A stretch of 64,000 nucleotides of DNA from positions 124,001 to 188,000 of the forward strand of contig CBDCVQ010000018.1 in assembly GCA_965223165.1 (NCBI GenBank). The letters are read 5' to 3'. A model generated the notes under the pieces. That model saw only the letters and a list, made by a program, of their open reading frames with translations, was not told where the DNA came from and did not search any database. This document shows, piece by piece, positions 19,052-27,455 of the stretch. Within the stretch, counting starts at the first letter, position 1; the number at the start of each line of letters is the position of its first letter. A program made the translations under genes and the position numbers. The DNA comes from JABDMH01 sp965223165 (GTDB taxonomy: Bacteria; Bacteroidota; Bacteroidia; Chitinophagales; Saprospiraceae).

Positions 19052-19423
19052 CTATGCACGTACAAAACCCGAGACACGCTGGCTAAATTCAGCTCCGATA
19101 TTCATGCCGATGGCCGCCTGCCTCATCTCTTCCGGGACATCTCCGCAGAAGAAGAATGGACCCGGCTTGGCGATCTCCAGCAATTTGCCAAAGTGGCTGG
19201 GTGCCGTTACGCCCAAGTGCATGCCAAGGGCTGACGCATCGCCAAAAAGGTCATGCACCACCAGCGCATTTTGCTCCTCATCGATGTAGTACTGCATCAT
19301 GACCGTACCCGGTTCATTTTGTTGCATGTCTGCGCAGACCTCATCGTAGATCTCCTTCAATTCCTGCAATTTTCCGGGTTGGGCGGTCCACTTGTAAAAG
19401 ACGGTGATTTGCTGCTCGTTCAT
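19052..19423 (-). CDS. Antibiotic biosynthesis monooxygenase (ABM) domain protein
   Basis: A 123-residue protein with the dimeric alpha/beta-barrel ABM fold: strand ITVFYKWTAQPGK, helix LQELKEIYDEVCADMQ, then NEPGTVMMQYYIDEEQ and the ALVVHDLFGDASALGMHLG block typical of quinone or heme-like monooxygenases of this family. The frame stays open upstream to 19531, but the ATG at 19423 (MNEQQITVFYKW) gives the standard start, and the extra 36 residues are low complexity. It is divergent from the GlxA-type regulator at 19652, which probably controls it. Confidence 0.7.
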   Translation of the reverse strand: MNEQQITVFYKWTAQPGKLQELKEIYDEVCADMQQNEPGTVMMQYYIDEEQNALVVHDLFGDASALGMHLGVTAPSHFGKLLEIAKPGPFFFCGDVPEEMRQAAIGMNIGAEFSQRVSGFVRA

Positions 19424-19651
19424 AATTCCAATTATTTTTTTGTGAATAAATAGATGACCAAAAAATGCCTGCCCCTCCCCTGCTGTGTCTTGGCTCCTTT
19501 GAGCCTCCCCACGACCCTTCTTGCCTCTCATCGGTCAAGCACAATACAAATGTATGGCGCATTTAAGAGTCCTATAGGGTGCATTACCGACACTCTCAGG
19601 GGTTGATTACGCCAACACTTTGTCTTACATTTGATTTCAAATCAAACATCC

Positions 19652-20644
19652 ATGAAGCACGTCAGCATACTCGTACCCGCTGGACATGTCATCATCGACA
19701 CCATTACAGCCTCGTATGCCCTACTGCGTATGGCCAATGCCTATCACCGACGGCTGGAAGGCGCTCCAGCGGATTTTTTCCAGATCGACCTGGTCGCGGC
19801 CTCCCGAGAACCGATCGTGTACCAAGATCATTTTCAGGTCACACCCACCAAGGCACTGCATGAAGTCCCCTCCACCGATCTGATCATTGTGTCGGCGATC
19901 AGCGGCAACATGGGGCAGGGCATTGCCGCCAATGCCGCCTTGGTGCCCTGGATTCGACGGCAGCGCATCGAACATGATGCCGAAATTGCCAGCCTATGCA
20001 AGGGCGCCTTCCTACTGGCGGAGACGGGTCTGCTCCACGGCAAATCATGCGCCACCCATTGGACGGTGCATGCGCAATTTAGACAGCGGTATCCCGATAT
20101 TCGGCTGATACCAGAGCAGATCATCAGTGAGGACAACGGCATATATTCCAGTGGCGGCGCCTATTCCTTTCTCAACTTTATGTTGTACCTGATCGAAAAA
20201 TATTGCGGCCGAGCCACGGCCATCCGCTGTTCGAAAATCTCAGAGATCGAATTCGACCGCATCAGCCAAAGCCAGTTTATGATTTTCAGCGGTCAGAAAG
20301 AGCACCGCGACGAACCGATCAAAGCGGCCCAGCTCTTTATCGAACAAAATTTTGAAAAAAAATTGACCATCGACGAGCTGGCCCGCCAGGTGAATGTCAG
20401 CACCCGAAATTTTCTCCGCCGATTCAAACGGGCCACCGCCAATACTCCCCTGGAATACATCCAACGAGTGAAAATCGAAGCCGCCAAAAAGAACTTGGAA
20501 TCCACCACCCTAAACGTACAGGAGGTCATGTATGGCACCGGCTACCAGGACGAAAAAGCGTTCAGAAACACCTTTCGAAAATATACCGGGCTGTCACCGT
20601 TGGAATACCGAAAGAAGTACAATCGCGAAATGGCTGTGGTGTAG
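19652..20644 (+). CDS. GlxA-type transcriptional regulator (DJ-1/PfpI domain plus AraC HTH)
   Basis: A 330-residue DNA-binding protein. Residues 1-185 are a DJ-1/PfpI (class I amidotransferase-like) sensing domain with HVSILVPAGHVIIDTITASY, the nucleophile-elbow region ASLCKGAFLLAETGLL and CATHWTVH. The C-terminal ~100 residues hold two AraC helix-turn-helix motifs (LTIDELARQVNVSTRNFLRR and VQEVMYGTGYQDEKAFRNTF) ending SPLEYRKKYNR. The ATG at 19652 follows a TTG (19631) in the same frame and is preferred. It is transcribed away from the ABM enzyme gene, the usual geometry for a regulator and its target. The stop codon directly abuts a 17-bp tandem repeat. Confidence 0.88.
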   Translation: MKHVSILVPAGHVIIDTITASYALLRMANAYHRRLEGAPADFFQIDLVAASREPIVYQDHFQVTPTKALHEVPSTDLIIVSAISGNMGQGIAANAALVPWIRRQRIEHDAEIASLCKGAFLLAETGLLHGKSCATHWTVHAQFRQRYPDIRLIPEQIISEDNGIYSSGGAYSFLNFMLYLIEKYCGRATAIRCSKISEIEFDRISQSQFMIFSGQKEHRDEPIKAAQLFIEQNFEKKLTIDELARQVNVSTRNFLRRFKRATANTPLEYIQRVKIEAAKKNLESTTLNVQEVMYGTGYQDEKAFRNTFRKYTGLSPLEYRKKYNREMAVV

Positions 20645-20763
20645 TGAGCTGGAGTTCTGAGTGAGCTGGAGTTCTGAGTGAGCTGGAGTTCTGAGTGAGC
20701 TGGAGTTCTGAGTGAGCTGGAGTTCTGAGTGAGCTGGAGTTCTGAGTGAGCTGGAGTTCTGAG
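20645..20763. repeat. Seven tandem copies of a 17-bp unit
   Basis: The unit TGAGCTGGAGTTCTGAG is repeated seven times without change, starting at the base after the AraC-type gene's stop codon. Decayed copies (GACTAGAGTGAACTA, GAGCTAGAGTTGAG, GAGCTTGAGTTTTGG) carry on to about 20830. No spacers, so it is not a CRISPR array. The perfect identity points to recent slippage expansion. Confidence 0.95.
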
Positions 20764-20977
20764 TGACTAGAGTGAACTAAAATGACTATAGTGAGCTAGA
20801 GTTGAGTTTCGAGTGAGCTTGAGTTTTGGACGAGCTCGCGACCAAACTGCATCGGGCCAAAAAACCAGAAAACCATAGGACCAGAAAACCATAACACCAG
20901 TCATGCCTCCGCATGTTTCCGGTTTTTAAGTGACTATCTTAACGTAAGTGCACTAGCACGAATCGAGTCTGCAGCAA

Positions 20978-21952
20978 ATGTCAAAGCACATTCAAATTCT
21001 CTTGGTCTTGGCCGTGATGGCTTGTACGGAGAAACCACAAGTACAGGTCATTGAAATCCCTGGCACCCGGGACATTATACCCGAGGGCATCGCGATAGAC
21101 GAGGCCGAGGATAAGCTATATCTGAGCAGTATTCATCAGCAGAAATTACTCGAGGTGGACCTGTCCTCCTTTGAGGCACGGGATTATATCCAAAGTGGCG
21201 AATTTGGCTATAAACGAGGCATCGGCATCGAGATCCGGGAGCAGCGGCTATTTGCCTTGGGCAGTGAGACCGTCCATGACAGAAGCAGCTCGATATTTCT
21301 GGTTTTTGATCTGCAAGATGACCAATTGCTGCATTCCTTCACCTTTGACGATTCTTCGGGTTACTTTATGAACGACCTGGCTGTCAGCGACGAGGACCAG
21401 ATCTATATCACCGACACCGAGCATCATGTGGTCTACGTGCTGGATTACCCGGAGGGAAGTCTCGAAGTGTTCCTCACGCACCCTCAACTCCAGTATCCGA
21501 ACGGCATTGCCATCTCAAGGGATCAATCCAAGCTGTTTGTGGATTCGTGGAGCGACGGGGTACGCATTGTAGATCTCGCCACGCGTCAAATAATCAACGA
21601 AAAACATGCGGAGACGACGGAATTTGGGATCGACGGATTGAAATATTTGGACGGCCATCTCTATGCCATCCGCAATGGGGGCGACGATGCCAACCATGGG
21701 CTAGTCAAACTGGTACTTAATGCTGACGAGACTGACATACTGCGAGTCGAACCGATCCTACGCAATCATCCTACCATGAACCTCCCCACGACATTTGCCA
21801 TCTCCAACGGACATTTCTACCTATTGGCCAACAGTCAGTTGCGCAATCTGGATCAGGAGGTCAACCAAATAATTGATACATCAAAACTGGCAAACACGTA
21901 TGTGCTGAAGGTACCGCTTGGTGCGACATATACACCCGCAGGCGAAAAATAG
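20978..21952 (+). CDS. Lipoprotein with SMP-30/NHL-like beta-propeller
   Basis: A 324-residue lipoprotein (lipobox AVMAC, Cys16) with a six-bladed propeller pattern: repeated blades of the type IIPEGIAIDEAEDKLYLSSI, FMNDLAVSDEDQIYITDTE, YPNGIAISRDQSKLFVDSW and GIDGLKYLDGHLYAIRNGG. This fits the SMP-30/gluconolactonase-like group, which bind Ca2+ and hydrolyse lactones, or simply act as binding scaffolds. Two strong internal blades (NGIAIS, DGLKYL) match the SMP-30 signature. It converges on the LamG-like lipoprotein gene, 10 bases between stops. Confidence 0.72.
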   Translation: MSKHIQILLVLAVMACTEKPQVQVIEIPGTRDIIPEGIAIDEAEDKLYLSSIHQQKLLEVDLSSFEARDYIQSGEFGYKRGIGIEIREQRLFALGSETVHDRSSSIFLVFDLQDDQLLHSFTFDDSSGYFMNDLAVSDEDQIYITDTEHHVVYVLDYPEGSLEVFLTHPQLQYPNGIAISRDQSKLFVDSWSDGVRIVDLATRQIINEKHAETTEFGIDGLKYLDGHLYAIRNGGDDANHGLVKLVLNADETDILRVEPILRNHPTMNLPTTFAISNGHFYLLANSQLRNLDQEVNQIIDTSKLANTYVLKVPLGATYTPAGEK

Positions 21953-21962
21953 CCGCTCAATT

Positions 21963-23306
21963 CTAATCTCCACAAAAACTCAATTGTCGCAACTCCTGCG
22001 GGGTAAGCACTCGATTGAACACTGCCACGCCATCAACAAAGAGCTGCGAACCATGATCAGGATCGTCGGACCCCAGGCCAAGTGCCCTGCCAAAGGTAAA
22101 GGGTGCCCCCTCCTGGATAACGATGCGTACCGGCGTGCCAACCAATTGCCAGGAACGATCTTTTCTTTGTTCTAAGCGTGCAATAATCTCGTCACCCACT
22201 AGGATGCTGCCAATATCTGGGAAGACCGACGCGCCATGGTTGGAGGCAGCAAACTGGTGGGGCGCATCCAGCAATGGCCTGCCCGCACGCTCGATATCAA
22301 AGAGTACACGAAAGCTGGGGAGATCCCTTTCGGATACCGCGTCTTGCTCATAGGTGAGTTGCCGTTTGTCCAGGTCGACGAGCAGTCGATGCTCCCCCAC
22401 CCCCTCGCGTGGCTGGTAGCCGTTGAATTTGAGTACAAATGACTGAGGTGAATAGATGGGCAGACGAAAATCAAAGGGGTTGGCGGATTGCACCTCGTCA
22501 TGTGCATAGACGCTTTCGGTCACCGGATCATTGAGTTGAAGCTGAGTGAGCTGTCCATTCAGGTATGCCCTTACCTCCTGCCGATCCGGATCAAAGGTCA
22601 TAGCCATCGCTACCCAGGTGTCATCCTCAAAGGCCTGACCGTCAATGGCACGCAAGCGCGCATATTGGGATCCATCGACGGTCGATTGAGGAAAGCTGGC
22701 GGCCCCCGTGGCGGATATGTGCGCAATAACCCCCTTCTGATTAAACAAGCCCGCAAAGAGGGCTACCTGACGACGCCCTCCGTATCGATCCCAGCCTCCT
22801 TCATCCCAAATGCCGGCAACCATATGGCGCTCGCCGACAAACTTGACCCAGGCGATCATGGTGAAGGGCATTCGGCCGTGCACGTCCAGCAAAGTACCAT
22901 CGAAGAGCGATCGATGTACCGACCCGTAGATGTGACCCCGATTGAACTTGACGGCATGACCAAAGGGTCCGGTCGTATCGAAGGAAATCGCGGACAAGCT
23001 GTCACGATAGGGCCAGTCCGCCATCGAATAACCTTTGGGGTCCCCGATCTTACGCAGGGCAATGGGAAAGGACGGCACGCCAAGGCCAGGCTGTTGCACA
23101 GAACTCCATCGACCCTGTTGCGTCTGCTCAAAGTCCCAAAACGCCACCAAGCCTCGAGTCTCGGCGACCAGACCACTGTTCTGCGGCACGGATTGAGGCC
23201 TCTCTTGGCAGGCCAGCACCAGCAGGCAGCACTGGATCAGCACGATTAACCTTCCCGGTATACTCTCGGGTAAGTTTGACCCAAACTTGTCTTTAACCGT
23301 CATCAC
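21963..23306 (-). CDS. LamG-like (concanavalin A-like) lipoprotein
   Basis: A 447-residue lipoprotein (lipobox LLVLAC, Cys33) whose core is a concanavalin A-like jelly-roll sandwich: LVAFWDFEQTQQGRWSS, HAVKFNRGHIYGSV, FTMIAWVKFVGERHMVAGIW, WVAMAMTFDPDRQEVRAYLN, and a second set ending DGVAVFNRVLTPQELRQLSF. Such LamG domains bind sugars or matrix polymers at the surface of Bacteroidota. No catalytic residue set is visible, so it is more likely a binding protein than an enzyme. An ATG at 23303 is an equally good start. Confidence 0.7.
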   Translation of the reverse strand: MMTVKDKFGSNLPESIPGRLIVLIQCCLLVLACQERPQSVPQNSGLVAETRGLVAFWDFEQTQQGRWSSVQQPGLGVPSFPIALRKIGDPKGYSMADWPYRDSLSAISFDTTGPFGHAVKFNRGHIYGSVHRSLFDGTLLDVHGRMPFTMIAWVKFVGERHMVAGIWDEGGWDRYGGRRQVALFAGLFNQKGVIAHISATGAASFPQSTVDGSQYARLRAIDGQAFEDDTWVAMAMTFDPDRQEVRAYLNGQLTQLQLNDPVTESVYAHDEVQSANPFDFRLPIYSPQSFVLKFNGYQPREGVGEHRLLVDLDKRQLTYEQDAVSERDLPSFRVLFDIERAGRPLLDAPHQFAASNHGASVFPDIGSILVGDEIIARLEQRKDRSWQLVGTPVRIVIQEGAPFTFGRALGLGSDDPDHGSQLFVDGVAVFNRVLTPQELRQLSFCGD

Positions 23307-23403
23307 TGCAGTCGCTTAAATCTAGTGTTTTCCACAGGGACAGATCGCCACCACCTGCGAATTAGCAGCACTTTGATAAATTGAGGTAATCCATGAACCA
23401 GAC

Positions 23404-24069
23404 ATGATGAAGCGCTTAAGCTACCGAGAAAAGGTACAGTTAGGTAACGAGGCTGCGGAGACCTTATCAAAGGGTGTTGACAAGCAAGCCGTTGTTGAAG
23501 ATCTACGGGCCCAGGGCCTCAATAGATTTGATGTCGACAAAGTACTTAGGACCGCACAGTCCGTGCTGAGAGATGCACTGGGCGAGAGAATGCAGACGTA
23601 CATGCTTGATGGAACGCTGGAACAACATCGCGCAGAATTTCAGGAGTTGGATGAGGAGGATTTTGCCAAGATGCAGGAAGCCCAGCGGCTTAGGATCGTG
23701 CGAATGTCCAAGGCCCAGGTAAGCCGTCTTGCCGCCAAGGGCCTATCGCAAAGTGAAATTGCCGCGCAGGTAGTTAATCCCTTCTTCGATCCATGGGCGG
23801 TGAGTGATCAAATAGATGTGTACAAAAGACGGGACGTCAAGGTTAGTGGAGCGGTGAAGGAGAAGTATTTATGGCTCGGATTCGGTGGCCTCATACTCGG
23901 TGTAGGGCTGTCCATCTGGAGCTATCAGCGCTGGCCAGATGGTTCCATCTTGTTCTATGGTCTGATCATCTTAGGCATCATTAATCTAGTCAAGGCTATT
24001 TCTACTCACGGAGACATTGAGTACATGAAAAAGCAGCGTAGCAACCGCTACGGCAACTGGTTTAAGTAG
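23404..24069 (+). CDS. Membrane protein of unknown function
   Basis: No family recognised. 221 residues: a charged helical N-terminal region with two similar helix pairs (GVDKQAVVEDLRAQGLNRFD and MSKAQVSRLAAKGLSQSEIA), then two TM helices (about 151-170 and 178-197) and a basic tail (KKQRSNRYGNWFK). The two related helical repeats suggest a small DNA- or protein-binding module anchored in the inner membrane. The start may be the second Met (23407). 61 bases separate it from the kinase-like gene that follows. Confidence 0.55.
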   Translation: MMKRLSYREKVQLGNEAAETLSKGVDKQAVVEDLRAQGLNRFDVDKVLRTAQSVLRDALGERMQTYMLDGTLEQHRAEFQELDEEDFAKMQEAQRLRIVRMSKAQVSRLAAKGLSQSEIAAQVVNPFFDPWAVSDQIDVYKRRDVKVSGAVKEKYLWLGFGGLILGVGLSIWSYQRWPDGSILFYGLIILGIINLVKAISTHGDIEYMKKQRSNRYGNWFK

Positions 24070-24130
24070 GTCCACCACCAAGACGGATGACACTGAGAAA
24101 AATCTAAACGAGAGGGCATCGGCAAACCCA

Positions 24131-24790
24131 ATGATCATTTGTTTCGAAGGTCCCAGTGCGGTCGGTAAAACAACCTTGGCTGCACAACTATCGGCAGACT
24201 TTCACGTGGTCCCGGAGGTCAACGAATTGTTTGGCCGTGAGCAGGGAGACGGATGGTGGTACTTGGGCCGACAGGTAGAACGCTGGCAAAGGTGCCTCTT
24301 GGCAGATCGCGACTCGATTCTGGACGGAGACATCTTTCAACCGCTGTGGTACCATTGGATCTATGGCGATCCCAGGGAAACGTTGTCTCAGGATGACGTG
24401 CACCAGTTTTATCAAAATGAAATTCAACATGGACGCATCAGATTTCCCGATCTCTACGTCATCTGCCGGGTGGATATCGATGAATTGACCCGGCGAAAGG
24501 AATCCGATGGATCGCGGACACGGCGGAATTTTAATAAGCACCTCCGAATGATCCAACCCCAGGCAAGATACTTTGAGTTTCTCTCTCACCACACGGACAT
24601 CCCCGTCGCAGGGATCGAACTTACCAGCCCCTCGAAGGCTATCAAGCAGGTAACGGACATCCTCCGGTCCTATCGTCCAACCGACATCGACTACCAGAGG
24701 AATTATCGCACGATCACCCAATGGCTGACAAAAACTCCAGCCTTTTGGTCGACTTGGTGGCTACCCATCCTTGGGGACTTGGTGACTTAG
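24131..24790 (+). CDS. P-loop nucleoside/nucleotide kinase-like protein
   Basis: 219 residues, cytoplasmic. A Walker A loop GPSAVGKTT (residues 7-15) and lid-like Arg pairs (LTRRKESDGSRTRRNF, about 117-132) resemble deoxynucleoside kinase/thymidylate kinase relatives; the substrate is not clear. Its last 12 residues (TWWLPILGDLVT) are read from the start of the downstream 440-bp tandem repeat, so the normal C-terminus has been replaced or extended by repeat DNA. Whether this damages the enzyme depends on how long the domain normally is; the kinase core appears complete. Confidence 0.68.
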   Translation: MIICFEGPSAVGKTTLAAQLSADFHVVPEVNELFGREQGDGWWYLGRQVERWQRCLLADRDSILDGDIFQPLWYHWIYGDPRETLSQDDVHQFYQNEIQHGRIRFPDLYVICRVDIDELTRRKESDGSRTRRNFNKHLRMIQPQARYFEFLSHHTDIPVAGIELTSPSKAIKQVTDILRSYRPTDIDYQRNYRTITQWLTKTPAFWSTWWLPILGDLVT

Positions 24791-25193
24791 TGGCCACATC
24801 CTTGGGGACTTGGTGACTTAGTGGCCACCCATCCTTGGTGACTTGGTAGCTTGGTGGCCACATCCTTGGTAACTTGGTGACTTGGTGGTCACATCCTTGT
24901 TGTCTTGGTGACTTGGTGGCCACATCCTTGGTGACTTGGTGGCTTGGTGGCTACCCATCCTTGGTGTCTTGGTGACTTGGTGGCCACATCCTTGGTAACT
25001 TGGTGGCTTGGTGGCCACCCATCCCTCGTGACTTGGTGGCCACATCCTGAGTGACTTGGTGACTTTGCGGCCACATCCTTGATCACTTGGTGACTTGGTG
25101 GCTTGGTGGCTACCCATCCTTGGTGACTTGGTGACTTGGTGGCCACATCCTTGGTAACTTGGTGACTTGGTGGCCACCCATCCCTCGTGACTA
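24753..25193. repeat. 440-bp imperfect tandem repeat of CTTGGTGAC / GTGGCCACATCC units
   Basis: Built from the 9-mer CTTGGTGAC and its variant CTTGGTGGC, alternating with GCCAC(CC)ATC, in blocks of about 28 to 37 bases. Repeats begin inside the last codons of the kinase-like gene and end 70 bases before the VanZ gene. The frames through it are low-complexity and not real genes. No unique spacers, so not CRISPR. Confidence 0.9.
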
Positions 25194-25265
25194 CGAAAAG
25201 ATTGGGAAGCAGCGCCGATGCAAGGACTTCCGGAGATTTTGTGTATCGTGGCTAGAAAATAGTGA

Positions 25266-25820
25266 TTGGATTTGTCTGTCTTTCTCACAGCACGCGAAAG
25301 GAAATATTGGGGTTGGTCCCTGGCAGTATATCTGACCATACTCTCCACACTGTTCCTGAGTCAGCCGCTACAAAAGCTGCTTGCCGACCAAAACGTGCGA
25401 GCCGTCTTTTTTCTGCTGGGCATGCTCCTGGTGGCGGCCACCGTGGCCCATTACGGGTTAAGCAAACGTCCGGACCTGACCAGTTGGACGCTGGGGTTGG
25501 GCCTCTTCACAATCTACCTGATGCTCTTTCTCCGTCTGGGAATGGCGGAGCGCAGCCACCTCATCGAGTATAGTGTACTGGCGGTATTTATCTACCGGGC
25601 GGTGGGCGAGCGCATGAAGGCAGACAAAAATCGACTAAGACCGGCCTTGATCGCACTTGGACTAACGCTATTGCTTGGCACCTTAGACGAGGTGCTCCAG
25701 CTCTTTCTACCTGGGCGTGTCTTTGATCCGGTGGACATCTTCTTTAATGGTATGGCTGCGCTGCTGGCGATTGGGTCGGTGCTCCTACTGCAATGGATCC
25801 GGAGAAGAGTCAGCCAATAA
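25266..25820 (+). CDS. VanZ-like family membrane protein
   Basis: 184 residues, four to five TM helices. The VanZ signature is clear: ERSHLIEYSVLAVFIYRAVG and LGTLDEVLQLFLPGRVFDPV followed by DIFFNGMAALLA. VanZ relatives lie in the inner membrane; in glycopeptide-resistance clusters one member lowers teicoplanin sensitivity, but most chromosomal members like this one have no known role. The first usable start is a TTG at 25266; there is no Met before the first helix, and the upstream DNA is the tandem repeat. Confidence 0.82.
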   Translation: MDLSVFLTARERKYWGWSLAVYLTILSTLFLSQPLQKLLADQNVRAVFFLLGMLLVAATVAHYGLSKRPDLTSWTLGLGLFTIYLMLFLRLGMAERSHLIEYSVLAVFIYRAVGERMKADKNRLRPALIALGLTLLLGTLDEVLQLFLPGRVFDPVDIFFNGMAALLAIGSVLLLQWIRRRVSQ

Positions 25821-25950
25821 TAGGTCACCGAAAGCAAACAGCTGAACCGGTCCATCACAACACCAAGTGAGTAAGGACGGTGAGTTACAAACCCTAGACA
25901 TATAAACCCTATCCGTTTAGGTCAACCCTAATTCCTTAAAGTACCATCAC

Positions 25951-27072
25951 TCACACGCCAAACCGCCCCAGATCATAATACTGGTAGGCATTGTCCCAAT
26001 AGATCTTCTGGAGCACGTCCTTGGAGAGGCCAATGCCATCAATCTTCCAATTGCCCTGGATGGGCGTCGGGTGATCAAATTGTCTATCCGTGGTTTGCAA
26101 ATACCGCCAATGCGAGCCATAGAAGGCGTGATCTTCTTCGCGCGAGAATATTTTGGTCGGACCGGCGCCCTGTACATCTCCATCCACCCCAAACACCCGG
26201 TCGGTGCCAAAGAGGATCCGGTCCTGATGCTTTTCGAAAAAGGCTTTTCCCGCGGCCGCGGGATGTCTACCCAACTCCCCAAAGCGGGCGCTGAGGTCGA
26301 TGTGCATATTGGGCATCTCGTCCATCCATTGTCCGACAATTTCAATATTCTCGGAATAATTAGCCACGTGCACACACTGAAAGCGAAGGTTGGGAAAAGC
26401 ACGGATGACGTTATTTCGCTGCTCTAGCACGGTGTCTCGAGCTGGATAAATACTGCGATCGGCAAAGGACCAGTCCGGATGCAGCTCTAACTCCTCCCAT
26501 CGCTCATTGTCCTCATTCCACGGGGCAAAAAAAGCCACCGGATCGACCGTGTGAAAAGCGACGATACAGCCGATCTTTTCCGCCCTTTGCCAGATCGGAA
26601 AGAGTCGTTCGTCGTCAATCGCTACCAGGCGACCCTCGGGATCCTTCACCGTTAATCCCAGGTTTTTCCAGATCTTGACCCCCATCGCTCCCATCTCAAT
26701 GGCCTGCTCGAGTAGATCCGGGGCTTGATCGATGTAGCCAGGGTCCTCCGCCCATCGGTTCCAGCTAAAGGCATACATCATGCCCAGCCGATCCCGGAGG
26801 GTCCGATAGGCCGACGCAAAGGCCTCAAAATCATCCCCGCCAATGCCGATGTTCATGCCATATCGGATGTGATTTTCGTCCATCACCCGCAGGCAGCGAT
26901 CAATCGTACTGGCACGGACGTGCAGATGGGCATCGATGACTTGGTCCAGGACGGGTTTAAAGGCAGCCATAGGCTTCGAAGATTTGTCGACAGGAGTACG
27001 GCAGTGCAACAAGGACGCCATAGCGGCTAGACCAGATGTCCTCAAAAATGCGCGTCTCCCTAGGCTCTGCAT
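25951..27072 (-). CDS. Amidohydrolase family protein with Tat-like signal
   Basis: A metal-dependent hydrolase of the TIM-barrel amidohydrolase-2 family, 373 residues. N-terminal RRAFLRTSGLAAMASLLHC is a Tat-type signal with a possible lipid-anchor Cys24. The metal site is intact: H49-x-H51 (DAHLHV), K133 (GVKIWK), H174 (AFHTVDP), H235 (CVHVANYS) and D291 (FGTDRVFG). These enzymes hydrolyse or decarboxylate small cyclic or aromatic compounds or sugar lactones; substrate unknown. Encoded alone, with a 380-base gap upstream. Confidence 0.85.
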   Translation of the reverse strand: MQSLGRRAFLRTSGLAAMASLLHCRTPVDKSSKPMAAFKPVLDQVIDAHLHVRASTIDRCLRVMDENHIRYGMNIGIGGDDFEAFASAYRTLRDRLGMMYAFSWNRWAEDPGYIDQAPDLLEQAIEMGAMGVKIWKNLGLTVKDPEGRLVAIDDERLFPIWQRAEKIGCIVAFHTVDPVAFFAPWNEDNERWEELELHPDWSFADRSIYPARDTVLEQRNNVIRAFPNLRFQCVHVANYSENIEIVGQWMDEMPNMHIDLSARFGELGRHPAAAGKAFFEKHQDRILFGTDRVFGVDGDVQGAGPTKIFSREEDHAFYGSHWRYLQTTDRQFDHPTPIQGNWKIDGIGLSKDVLQKIYWDNAYQYYDLGRFGV

Positions 27073-27455
27073 GGTATGTTGCTTGACTGATTAAGGTACA
27101 GAAATAAGACCTTTTTCGAGGAAATCGCTGGGAGAGAGTCGGATAGCACGAGGATATCGGTGCTTGCCTGGCTGTCACCTATGCGAAACCACGTACAAGC
27201 TCCACAGGGAAGATATTTTCTACCACCCCGCGAAACACTCACCCGCATGTTCCGACCTGGTCAATGCAAAATGGTCTGGTGGCAGATGATCAGGCATGTC
27301 TGCATGACCTCCGACCCTCCAGGCACCAGCAGTTGCGATCAGGCGTACGGCTAATCGGTGCATCGGTCGCCCTGCGCCATCTCACGACGCCTGCACTGTC
27401 CCCTGCGTGCCCCAAACTAATATCAGGGAGGCTATCGGTGAGTTAGAGATTTTTA
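27073..27455. other. Intergenic region, no gene seen
   Basis: Divergent gap between the amidohydrolase and the propeller lipoprotein genes. No reading frame on either strand with recognisable homology. It should contain both promoters. The GC-rich part (27220-27400) might be the remains of an older gene, but I could not identify it. Confidence 0.4.

Noticed and set aside
20645..20763. CRISPR array
   Set aside because: The 17-bp units are back to back with no spacers, and no cas genes are present.
22488..23249. 253-codon frame on the + strand
   Set aside because: Lies antisense to the LamG-like lipoprotein, whose frame has a signal peptide and a clear fold; the + translation shows no domain.
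24818..25348. Long leftward frame of 176 codons (and a second of 85 codons at 24889-25146) through the 440-bp repeat
   Set aside because: Low-complexity translation of a tandem repeat (ATKSPSHQGCGHQVTK-like units); no start signal or homologous domain.
25266..25820. Glycopeptide-resistance gene
   Set aside because: VanZ-like proteins are widespread and no van cluster genes are near.
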